Assembly: GCA_039666455.1 (NCBI GenBank)
Contig: JAVSLW010000024.1
Span: forward strand, 1 to 64,000
DNA: 64,000 nucleotides
Source: Methanobacterium sp.
GTDB lineage: Archaea; Methanobacteriota; Methanobacteria; Methanobacteriales; Methanobacteriaceae
Direction of reading: 5' to 3'
The translations under genes and the position numbers were made by a program. Shown here one piece after another: positions 44,757-53,194 of the stretch. A model generated the notes under the pieces. That model saw only the letters and a list, made by a program, of their open reading frames with translations. It had not been told where the DNA came from and did not search any database. Within the stretch, counting starts at the first letter, position 1. The number at the start of each line of letters is the position of its first letter.

Positions 44757-47678
44757 TCAGGTTTTCTCCCATCTATATCCAGTTCTATGCTCAGTGGTGG
44801 TTTTTGGAACTCTAACCCACATGAATTTCCACTTACCACCGGATCTGAACCATCTTTTAACCCTAAAAGTAGCAGGTACGCTGACCCATCTGGATCTCCA
44901 TCTGCCACTGACTCTGACCCGTCTTTTAACCCATCTCATAACAGGTACGCTAACAGAGTAAGTGTAAGCTACCTGACGGTAAATACTGTATGTTTCAGTG
45001 TGTACTGTGGAGTTGGCTCCTAATTTGTCCTGTACGAAGAATTTGAGTGTGGTTGTGGTGTTGAGGGTTAATGGTGCGGTGTACTGTGTGCTGGTGTTTG
45101 TTGGTGTGGTGCCGTTGGTTGTAAAGAAGATCTTTACAGGGATGAATCCTCCTTGGGACGTTAAGGCAACAGTCACAGGATGGTAGTAGTCACCTCCAGG
45201 TAGACTGGCTGTGGCGGTTGGAAGAGCTGCTATCTGGTAGGTTTCAGTGCGTACTGGAGAATATGTTCCTTTGTTGTCTTGTGCAATGAACTTGAGTGTG
45301 GTTGTGGTGTTGAGGGTTAATGGTGCGGTGTACTGTGTGCTGGTGTTTGTTGGTGTGGTGCCGTTGGTTGTAAAGAAGATCTTTACAGGGCTGAATCCTC
45401 CACTTGATGCTAAATTAACAGTCACATTGTTGTAATAGTTACCTCCAGGTAGACTTGCTGTGGCGGTTGGAAGAGCTGCGATGTTATAAGTTTCATTGTA
45501 AACTGGGGAGCTAGTTCCCTGCTTGTCCTTGGCAAAGAATTTGAGAGTAGTAGTTGTATTGAAGAACAATGGCGCTGTATATTGTGTGCTGGTGTTTGTT
45601 GGTGTGCTTCCATCAGTTGTGTAGAAGATCTTTACAGGATCAAGCCCTCCAGTTGATGTTAAGTTAACTGTTACATTTGTGTAGTAGTTACCTCCGGGTG
45701 GACTGGCTGCGGCGGTTGGTAGACCGGCTATCTGGATAGAAGTGGACACGGTTTGAGTATCAACTGCTGCGCTTACATTAGCAGTTCCGGGGGTGTGTCC
45801 CGCAGTGAAAGTGGTGTTTGCTGTGCTGTTAGTGGTATTACCTGAAACTGGATATACAGTTCCAAGAATGCTGCTGAAAGCTACAGGTATTCCATCCATA
45901 AGATAGGTTACATTGTGTAATGTTCCATTACTGTCGTATCTAAGGTCGGCAGTCACAGCAGAATTATTCCCGGCGTATATAGAATCTGGTGTGGCGTTGA
46001 TGCTGAGTATCAGCCACGGGTCAAAGGTCACGTTACCTGAAATCAATGCTGTCACATTTTCATTGCGGCCGTACCAGTTGTAGCTTGCATTCACCAATCC
46101 TGGGTCGTCGTTTTTGATTGCAAATTTGCCAGATGCAGTAATTATCCTGTTGAAATGTATGCTGTTTCCAGTGTGGGGTCCTACAAGGTAAATTCCACGC
46201 ATATTATTAGTTATGCTGTTTACTGTGATGGTGTTGTTTGTGGATCTCTCCAACCCAATTCCATAGAAGTTGTCTGTGATGTTGTTTCTGCTGATGTTGC
46301 TGTTTGTGGAGTCCAATAACCAGATTCCATAGAGGCTTCCTGCAATGTTGTTTTCACTGATAGTGTTGTTATTTGAGGGGAATTCATCCGGAACTAATGC
46401 AATTCCACTAAAACCTAACCCAAACCACGATTCGCCATGACCATTATTTAAGACGGTGTTTCTACTAATGATATTGTTTGAGCCGCCAATTATAATCCCA
46501 TTACCGGTGTTGTCTGTGACGATGTTTTCGCTGACGGTGTTGTTTGAGGAATCATAAAACGTAATTCCATCATCCTTGTTTTCTGTGAGATTATTTTTGT
46601 TGATAGTGTTAAACATGGAGTTCCATAACACAATTCCATTGTCAATGGTGTCTTTGATGATGTTTTCAATGATTTTGTTGTCATAGGATTGATCTAAAAA
46701 GATTCCATCCATATGGTGTGAGAAGTTGCTGTTTTCTATGGTTATATTATTACTACCTGCAAGGAGCACTCCCTGCTGGTTGTTTGTAATATTCAGGTTG
46801 GTGAAGATGAGATTTGTACAGTTCACTGCACCAAGAAAGCCCATAGCTGTACCATTGTAGATTCCACTTACAAGATCCATCAAATAAAAGATTGGGTTGC
46901 CGTTTATGGTGTTACTGAGGTCAATGACCTGCCTGTAGTTGATCAGGTCACCCCACCCATACACTCCAAAGTTTCGGGTGTTGTTGTTAATTGTGTTGTT
47001 TGTCAGGATGTTATCTGGTGCACCGCCTAACATAATTCCTTCCTGATTGTTACTGACATCATTGCTATCTAATGTATTATTTGAGGAACCCCATAACACA
47101 ATAATTCCATACTCGGTACTGTTTGTGACGTTGTTTCCGCTGATGTTGTTGTTTGAGGAGTCAAGTAACACAATTCCATCGCTGTTGTTTATTATCTCAT
47201 TTACCTGGACGGTATTATCACTGGCATTCAGTAAAAAAATACCCGTATTGTCAGCGAACCCTTCTATAATACAGTCTTCAATTACAACATTACTTGCATC
47301 CACCAGGCTTATTCCTGCACCGGTTGAATTCAATATATTTTTTATATGCAGTCCTATGAGACGTGAACCGCTTCCAGAAGAATCTATATATATTGACGGT
47401 ACAACAGGTCTGGTTCCATTACCATCCCACTGCAGGGTCAGGCTCTTATTCAAATTTAGGGGTGTAGTGTAATTTCCCTGCTTTATAAGCACTGTATCAT
47501 TATCTGTGGTGTCGTTATCGTCTATGACCAGCTGTATATCTTCACTGGTGTAGTTTGTCCTGTTGTTTGTGGCGTTGTTATGAGTGTCAGCTGCTGAAAC
47601 TGCGCTGCCAAGAAGAATTATAAGTAATGCTATGAGTGCTAAGAAAGTTGCTTGTTTTTTAATTTTCAGATATTTCAC
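44757..47678 (-). CDS. Large surface beta-helix protein with chitobiase-like C-terminal repeats
   Basis: 973 aa. Signal peptide (ALIALLIILLGSAVSAADT) is followed by a right-handed parallel beta-helix of NosD/PbH1 type to about residue 530 (many N-N-T-I and SSNNxI units). An Ig-like stretch comes next, then three ~83-residue repeats (residues ~652-900) with PGGNYY-N-VTVNL and TDGSTPTNTSTQYTAPL, matching the CHB_HEX_C_1 chitobiase C-terminal domain. The last 73 residues are strongly basic and Trp-rich (MRWVKRRVRVSGRWRSRWVS and FRVKRWFRSGGKWKFMWV are two related units). It has no C-terminal membrane anchor, so the basic tail may hold the protein to the cell wall. Adhesin-like proteins of this kind are typical of Methanobacteriales. 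Confidence 0.85.
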   Translation of the reverse strand: MKYLKIKKQATFLALIALLIILLGSAVSAADTHNNATNNRTNYTSEDIQLVIDDNDTTDNDTVLIKQGNYTTPLNLNKSLTLQWDGNGTRPVVPSIYIDSSGSGSRLIGLHIKNILNSTGAGISLVDASNVVIEDCIIEGFADNTGIFLLNASDNTVQVNEIINNSDGIVLLDSSNNNISGNNVTNSTEYGIIVLWGSSNNTLDSNDVSNNQEGIMLGGAPDNILTNNTINNNTRNFGVYGWGDLINYRQVIDLSNTINGNPIFYLMDLVSGIYNGTAMGFLGAVNCTNLIFTNLNITNNQQGVLLAGSNNITIENSNFSHHMDGIFLDQSYDNKIIENIIKDTIDNGIVLWNSMFNTINKNNLTENKDDGITFYDSSNNTVSENIVTDNTGNGIIIGGSNNIISRNTVLNNGHGESWFGLGFSGIALVPDEFPSNNNTISENNIAGSLYGIWLLDSTNSNISRNNITDNFYGIGLERSTNNTITVNSITNNMRGIYLVGPHTGNSIHFNRIITASGKFAIKNDDPGLVNASYNWYGRNENVTALISGNVTFDPWLILSINATPDSIYAGNNSAVTADLRYDSNGTLHNVTYLMDGIPVAFSSILGTVYPVSGNTTNSTANTTFTAGHTPGTANVSAAVDTQTVSTSIQIAGLPTAAASPPGGNYYTNVTVNLTSTGGLDPVKIFYTTDGSTPTNTSTQYTAPLFFNTTTTLKFFAKDKQGTSSPVYNETYNIAALPTATASLPGGNYYNNVTVNLASSGGFSPVKIFFTTNGTTPTNTSTQYTAPLTLNTTTTLKFIAQDNKGTYSPVRTETYQIAALPTATASLPGGDYYHPVTVALTSQGGFIPVKIFFTTNGTTPTNTSTQYTAPLTLNTTTTLKFFVQDKLGANSTVHTETYSIYRQVAYTYSVSVPVMRWVKRRVRVSGRWRSRWVSVPATFRVKRWFRSGGKWKFMWVRVPKTTTEHRTGYRWEKT

Positions 47679-47701
47679 CTCTTTTTAATTTTTATATGAT
47701 C

Positions 47702-47715
47702 GTATGATATCATAC
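47702..47715. promoter_or_regulatory. Palindrome GTATGATATCATAC upstream of the beta-helix gene
   Basis: Perfect 14-bp palindrome whose near end lies 24 nt from the start codon, with a second CATACAAT half-site at about 47724. Position in the leader or promoter suggests a repressor site. No protein is known for it. Confidence 0.45.
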
Positions 47716-48191
47716 AATACGTTCATACAATCACATGTCCGTGTTTGTAATGATTTCATATTTAAGGCTTCCTAAATGATAAAAGTAGAAATATTTATTA
47801 ACAGATTAAAACAAGATCCCTTTTGGAGACATGTTTTTTAAAAATAAATAATATATTAATATATAAATATAATTAAATAATAATATGGATTGGGGGTCAT
47901 GAAAATCCAGTTATAAATCTATTGCTCATGAATTTATCCCTCATTCATCCATAAATGTGTACCAATACCAGTAAAAGAGGGCGGATATAAAACAAAGTCT
48001 ATTTTCATTATTTTGAATTAATGGTGCAACTTAAAAAGATCTTTTTATCTGTTTCAACTTAAAATCTTAGAAAAAAAGAAACCCTGCAGAAATTCATAGA
48101 ATTTCTGCGGATACAAGACACTTTCAAAAGTAGATTTTTGAATAAACACCTGGTGTTTGAGTGTTTAAGCAGTCCAGTGACTGTCACCAGT
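47716..48191. repeat. Intergenic spacer with perfect hairpins
   Basis: No gene. At its end lie GCAGAAATTC-ATA-GAATTTCTGC (48086-48108, 10-bp stem), TTCAAAA...TTTTGAA (48123-48142) and AAACACC-T-GGTGTTT (48144-48158), just after the mtd stop codon on the minus strand. They may act as 3' processing or termination structures for mtd. The rest is AT-rich. Confidence 0.5.
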
Positions 48192-49022
48192 CTATTCTGG
48201 TTTTTCTAATAAGCAGCATTTAACGAGAGTCTGGCCTTCTCCACCATGAGGTGTCCTTAAAACAGTGTCGTTAGCTTTTTCGATTTCTCTTGCTTCTTCT
48301 GCAAGTTTAGCGGCAACTGAAAGCATTTCGTGAGCTGATGTAACGATTGGTATGTATTTTTCAGCGTCTCTAACCATGAAACAACCTTCAACATCTATGT
48401 CAGCTACCTTGGTCGCTATTTCGTATGCAGCCATTGCTTTTGCATGTGCATATGGGTTTGCAAAGCCAGCAGCTTCAACAGCTAAATCTCTGGAGATTAC
48501 AACTTTTGGTAATTCTATTGAGGAGCCAGCTTCAACAGCATCTACAGCTGCGTCGATGGTGTTTTGAACTACTCTGTATGCTCCGGTTAATGCTAATACT
48601 TTGATTACGTCAGCATTGAATGATGCCATTTCTGTTGGGTCCAGGAATTCTCTTCTTGCACCGATCATTGGGTCTGCTTTAACAATGATATAACCAAGGC
48701 CCTGTTCATCCATTTCGTCTTTGGATCTTAGTCCTGGAGCGTCGCCAATTATGATTACAGGTACGTCTGCAGCAGCCAACAATTCTCTTGCTTTAGCAGG
48801 ACCTGGTGCACCAGGGTTTGGACTTATAAATATAACAAAGTCTCTGTCCTGTTCAAGCATTAGGGGGACAGCTTTTTCAACTTCATCCGGGTTCATCTTA
48901 GCCCCAGAGCCGATTACACAAACGTCTATGTTTGGTCTGTCTGCCCTCTCATCGAGTAATAAGTCAATTACTGGAGAGGTACCTATGTTACCACATTTAA
49001 TGATTCCTATTTTTACAACCAT
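48192..49022 (-). CDS. mtd: F420-dependent methylenetetrahydromethanopterin dehydrogenase
   Basis: 276 aa, the family's normal length. It begins MVVKIGIIKCGNIGTSPVID and contains ISPNPGAPGPAKARE, IIVKADPMIGARREFLDPTEMASFNAD and HGGEGQTLVKC, all characteristic of Mtd. It oxidises or reduces N5,N10-methenyl/methylene-H4MPT with F420 in the central methanogenesis pathway. Start ATG behind GGTGAT. Hairpins follow the stop codon. Monocistronic. Confidence 0.97.
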   Translation of the reverse strand: MVVKIGIIKCGNIGTSPVIDLLLDERADRPNIDVCVIGSGAKMNPDEVEKAVPLMLEQDRDFVIFISPNPGAPGPAKARELLAAADVPVIIIGDAPGLRSKDEMDEQGLGYIIVKADPMIGARREFLDPTEMASFNADVIKVLALTGAYRVVQNTIDAAVDAVEAGSSIELPKVVISRDLAVEAAGFANPYAHAKAMAAYEIATKVADIDVEGCFMVRDAEKYIPIVTSAHEMLSVAAKLAEEAREIEKANDTVLRTPHGGEGQTLVKCCLLEKPE

Positions 49023-49134
49023 TATATCACCAGCTTAAGCTATTTTTTTAATCAGATAAGTATTTTTTGATTTAATTTTTTGGGATAATGTTTTTATAGT
49101 GGTTATCAAACCGGCCGTAAGAAAAAGAATAATC

Positions 49135-49429
49135 TCATTGTTTTTCTTTTGAAAGCCGTTTCCATAACATTATTTCAAAAATAAATGAAACTATGGCAAT
49201 TATTAAAAATCCGCTCCACGCTGATTTAACTGTACCTTCAAGTAAGGGCAAATTATAGATTAGAGAGCGTAATAACCCTATTACATCCTGAACCTGCTAA
49301 AATTATAATTAAAAAGTATTGGGGCGATTTGAACAAACTTATTTTATAACGCTTTTCTTTTCCATTTTTCCATCCTGAAATGAATTCCATTAAACTCAAT
49401 GAGATGCCAAAAAGGAATATATATTGACA
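49135..49429 (-). pseudogene. Frameshifted remnant of a membrane protein
   Basis: Two overlapping frames join into a protein-like sequence. The first gives CQYIFLFGISLSLMEFISGW then SPQYFLIIILAGSG; the second continues QDVIGLLRSLIYNLPLLEG and ends in a membrane helix plus WKRLSKEKQ. The switch is near 49285. Hydrophobic helices and a basic tail look real, but no start with a ribosome site is evident. It is either a decayed gene or one with a sequence error. Family unknown. Confidence 0.4.
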
Positions 49430-49464
49430 ATTATTTAAAAAAAATTTTAAAGTGTTATAAAGTG

Positions 49465-50166
49465 TTATTCTGGGTATAAATCTCTTAAAGCATTTCTAAA
49501 TGGTTCTGGTCCAGTATCATACTTTTTATTAATTGTATCATCTATCTGTTTAAGTGTTTTCCATCCCTCTGTTTTTCCTGTCAAATCAACAAATTCACTT
49601 TTCCCTGTTGCAAGATCAACATAAATATAGTTGCTTAGTTCCCATCCCTTAGAGAGGAAGGTATATACTGGTACTTTCCACACGGTTTTTCCTTCTAAAG
49701 TTACATTATGTGGCCTTCCAAAGTCTACACCGGCATCACCTGTTTGAATTTCAGCAATGTATAACGCTTTCAGTTCATCCAATGACCTCCACGTATTGAT
49801 GGGTTTTTCATAACCTCCATTTTTTTTACTCATCAATGTTTTTGCATCAACTGTAACTATCCAGTCATCATATCCATCCTGATGCATTTTCACTATCCAG
49901 TACCTCCCATCAGAGGTTAAAGAGGCGTTAGTTATCATATCATCACCTATACCAAAACCTCCTGTTCCTTCGTTTAGTCTTGCTATGGATGTAGCAGTTG
50001 CTTCGGGAGTTGAATTATCAAAAATAGAATTTTTAGTTGTTGAATTTGAATTAACCGTCGAATTAATATTATTATTGCTGGCTATAGGGAATATAAAGGA
50101 GCTAATAACTAAAACTATAATAGCACCTATTAAACCACCAGCCGTCAGTAAATTTTTCCTCTTCAT
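49465..50166 (-). CDS. Membrane-anchored or secreted protein, unknown
   Basis: 233 aa. An N-terminal helix (LLTAGGLIGAIIVLVISSFIF) anchors or exports the protein, followed by an Asn/Ser/Thr-rich linker. The main domain has two similar beta-rich stretches (RYWIVKMHQDGYDDWIVTVDA and VWKVPVYTFLSKGWELSNYI) with YVDLATGKSEFVD, resembling PepSY-like repeats. No family was fixed. It precedes the interrupted C39 gene region, suggesting envelope work. Confidence 0.65.
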   Translation of the reverse strand: MKRKNLLTAGGLIGAIIVLVISSFIFPIASNNNINSTVNSNSTTKNSIFDNSTPEATATSIARLNEGTGGFGIGDDMITNASLTSDGRYWIVKMHQDGYDDWIVTVDAKTLMSKKNGGYEKPINTWRSLDELKALYIAEIQTGDAGVDFGRPHNVTLEGKTVWKVPVYTFLSKGWELSNYIYVDLATGKSEFVDLTGKTEGWKTLKQIDDTINKKYDTGPEPFRNALRDLYPE

Positions 50167-50268
50167 GTTAGATCTCCTTATTAATTTTTAGGTAAATCCG
50201 CTTTAACTAACCAGTGTTCTAAAAAATAAAGAAGGCGTATAAACACGCCCTTATATCTCTATTTTTGT

Positions 50269-51591
50269 TTAAAATGGCAGTGCATAATAGTAGTTCCTAC
50301 CTTCATTAGGATACGGCCTCCAAACAGCACGATCCATATAAAATCCATAGTATGAACCATGCCATGAACAATCAATATCTACCCACCCATTCCAGGCACT
50401 ACTATATCGAATCTGTGCCCAGACGTGACCAGCTGATGGCCTATGTACATATCGAACATCAAAATAGGGTATACCTGCAGCTCTGGCAATACAGACAACC
50501 AGTCTGGCCTGTTCACAGCAGTTTCCCAAACCCTTATTAAGTACTGTATCAACGCTGTACTGTGTGTTTTTATGGTTGTGCCACCTTATGTTTGCGTCCA
50601 CCCAGTTAAAGATTCCACGCCCTATAGAATATGGGTCACGCCCATAGTTTGCCACTACCCAATTTGCTATGCCTCTTATTCTTGCATTGCCCGTTGTCCA
50701 TGTGCTGATTGCTGATCCTGTTCCTACAACAGTCTTCATTTCATCATTGGTTAATGTGTTGCTGTTATTCAACTGCGGATCGGTTAAATCACTGGTTACT
50801 ACCAGTGCATATCCATAGTTAATCGCCGTATCCTGAATGTAAGCTGATGTAAAATCCGCTAGAGCCATTTCAAAGTTTCCTCGAAACGTGTCTCTAAGAT
50901 AAACTGTTGTGTCATTTATACTTGTAAAAATGCTATAATGATTTATATCCCCATATATATAATACACTATGTTACCTGGCTTAACCTCATTTACTGATAA
51001 CATCATGCCAACAGCATTTAAACCCTTCGCTTTGGCCGCCTGTGCAAGTCCATACATGCTTGTCCCTGTTTTATCTGTTCCTGCAAGGATCTTGAGTTCC
51101 TCTTCTGTTGCGTTGATTCCAAGATTATTTAAGACGGTTGCAAGTGCTGCAGGTCCGCAGCTATAATCTGTTGACTACATCACTATTCCGGTTGTATTTA
51201 TTGGGATGGTTTCATTTTCTGCTATTATTGTATCATTCTCTGGATTAACATTTAAATACTGTGTATCTGCACCTGTAGACTGGTCGTTTGTTGTAGTATT
51301 TAAATCTAAAAGCTGCACCTCTGCATCTGAATCATTTTCTGAAGTCACAGAAGCATTATTTTCTACTATTTCAAGTTCTGTAGATGTATTTGACGTTTCT
51401 ATGGTACTGTTCTCTCCTGCACCTATACCTGTACTGGTTTTGTTTTCTGATAAAACTGATGATTCAATACTCTTTCCCTTAACTGCCATTGTATCGGCAG
51501 TTATTTCACTGTATTCTGCAGCAATTGCTGGTGTCACTCCAATAATGAGTGCCACAAGCAGAAGTGCTACCAATTTATACATTCTATTCAT
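50269..51591 (-). pseudogene. C39-peptidase/transglutaminase-like secreted protein interrupted by TAG
   Basis: One continuous 441-codon frame except for TAG at 51175-51177. The N-terminal 138 codons hold a signal peptide and Thr/Asn-rich linker nearly matching the paralogue at 38899. After TAG come the C39 domain (STDYSCGPAALATVL, NHYSIFTS) and a transglutaminase-like domain with Cys in GLGNCCEQARLVV, His in SAGHVWAQIRY and Asp in WVDIDCSW. The latter recalls pseudomurein endoisopeptidase (C71) enzymes. The paralogue has CAG (Gln) where TAG stands (GIVMQSSDFSCG). Options are a nonsense mutation, readthrough, or sequencing error. Without readthrough neither catalytic domain is exported. Confidence 0.7.
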
Positions 51592-51750
51592 GCCTCCTTT
51601 TGGATTTAAATTTTGGAAATATGGTTTTAAAGCGGTACATTGTTAAAAAAAACCATACTTTACTAACTTCCCATTATGAGAAGTTATGTACACATAAATT
51701 TTTCATGCCATATAAATTTAACCATTTTAACGTTGTTTTAGCAGGTTTAA

Positions 51751-51787
51751 ATTGTTCTAAAAGAACAATATTGTTCTGTAAGGACAA
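51751..51787. promoter_or_regulatory. TTGTTCT-N3-AGAACAA palindromes upstream of the second C39 gene
   Basis: A perfect TTGTTCT-AAA-AGAACAA at 51752-51768 (19 bp counting the outer A/T pair) and TTGTTCT-GTA-AGGACAA at 51771-51787 (one mismatch). They lie 160-196 nt upstream of the start, much as in the first paralogue. Candidate operators for a regulator common to both genes. Confidence 0.6.
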
Positions 51788-51820
51788 AGAATTTTTATAT
51801 ATGATAAATTATAAAAATAA

Positions 51821-52066
51821 CCAAGTTATAAATCATATTTAGAAATTTTTAATTAACTTTCAACGTGATTAATACAGAGAAATAATAATACAAAAAAACA
51901 AGTAAATTCAGCACTAATTTTCAGCAAATATGCCCGTATTATGACTTATTTAAACAAAAAAAAATTAATTTAATGGATACTGGAGCTGGAATACAGTTAG
52001 CCTGCTAAAACAGATAACCTGATAATTTGAAGCTGCTGATTTAATGCAGTTAATATTATTCTGGTA
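51821..52066. repeat. Duplicated noncoding element, copy B
   Basis: About 246 nt matching copy A at 40098-40338. The 51-nt identical core lies at 51969-52019. The CTGC...GCAG stem at the end is kept though the loop is two bases longer. It sits about 230 nt upstream of the second C39 gene, and its other end is 48 nt from the stop codon of the GT-B-like gene. Confidence 0.65.
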
Positions 52067-52113
52067 ATTTAAAAATGGATGTTATGTTTAATTAATAAAA
52101 CTGAACCATAGAA

Positions 52114-53181
52114 CTATCTGAATTTAGATCTGGCTTTCCAAATCTTTCTAAAACTTTTAATGCCACCACTTTTACCTTTTCGAGCTTCAAAATTATTTAT
52201 CAACTCTATTATATTAGAAACAGATTTTTCTCCATCTTCTATAAGCCATTTGCCCTTCGGTATACTCAAATTATCCACATACTCAGATATCTCTTCAATT
52301 TCTGCAATCTGAATACCAAGTTCCTTTGCAAGATCAACGCTTGCATGTTGCCTGTGAAATCCAGCTAATTTAAGCGAAGGGACACCAAGAACACCTGCTT
52401 CAATAGTTAGTCCCATTCCCGCGCCGTAGATCATTCCAGAAGATGCATTCATAAGGCTTAAAAGATCCACAAATCCCTTTAAAACCTTTATTTCAGGAGA
52501 TTTAACCAGGTTCTTTACATATTCAGCATCAAAACGAAAAGGAACAATTAAAACAGATTTATCAAGCTTTTCAACAATTTTTATTATCTCTGGAATGTCT
52601 TTTCCCTGCACATCCCCACCAAAAACAAGAAGAAGAAAATCCTCCACATTATATTGATTCTTTACAATCTCAATATCCTTTAGCTGTCTTTGATTGACAT
52701 AAGAAGCCATTGGATACCCTCCAATAACTTCAGAGTTTATTCCATAATTTTGAGCTAAAAAATCCTGATAGTGTTTGGAAGGAACTGTTAAAAGGTTTGA
52801 AAATGCGATCATTTCTATGGGATTGTAGAAGTCCTGTTCTATGTGCAGGTCAGGTATTCCAAGGAACCTGGCTGCAGCTATTCCTTTTCTAACATCTCCG
52901 GCATTTCCACAGGTTAAAAGTAAATCTATATCTTTTCCATGAAGTGCTTTAATCGTGCTTATAATATCCTTAAAAACAAGGGATGCTATTTTAACTTTTG
53001 ACCTTTTCTCAGCGCCTTTACCTCTGCTTTCACCTATATAGTGCATTTCCGTACAGAATTCTTTTAATAATTCATCTGCACCTTGACCATGAGTTAATCC
53101 TATTATTTCAGCGTCTAATTTTTCAAGTACAGGTACAAAAGCTTTTGCAGGTGCAATTTCAGCTATAACTGCGATTTTCAT
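52114..53181 (-). CDS. GT-B-fold glycosyltransferase-like protein
   Basis: 355 aa. The layout resembles UDP-GlcNAc 2-epimerase, MurG or lipid-A-disaccharide synthase enzymes: an N-terminal nucleotide-fold half (MKIAVIAEIAPAKAFVPVLE, DLLLTCGNAGDVRKGIAAAR) and a C-terminal half with FLLLVFGGDVQGKDIPEIIK and GAGMGLTIEAGVLGVPSLKL. No exact family was recognised. It is 13 nt downstream of cfbB on the same strand, so the two are likely co-transcribed, perhaps by position alone. Confidence 0.65.
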   Translation of the reverse strand: MKIAVIAEIAPAKAFVPVLEKLDAEIIGLTHGQGADELLKEFCTEMHYIGESRGKGAEKRSKVKIASLVFKDIISTIKALHGKDIDLLLTCGNAGDVRKGIAAARFLGIPDLHIEQDFYNPIEMIAFSNLLTVPSKHYQDFLAQNYGINSEVIGGYPMASYVNQRQLKDIEIVKNQYNVEDFLLLVFGGDVQGKDIPEIIKIVEKLDKSVLIVPFRFDAEYVKNLVKSPEIKVLKGFVDLLSLMNASSGMIYGAGMGLTIEAGVLGVPSLKLAGFHRQHASVDLAKELGIQIAEIEEISEYVDNLSIPKGKWLIEDGEKSVSNIIELINNFEARKGKSGGIKSFRKIWKARSKFR

Positions 53182-53194
53182 TGAATCACTTTAT

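Noticed and set aside
45000..45730. Insertion or mobile repeat
   Set aside because: The repeats are in-frame protein domain repeats of 83 codons within one gene.
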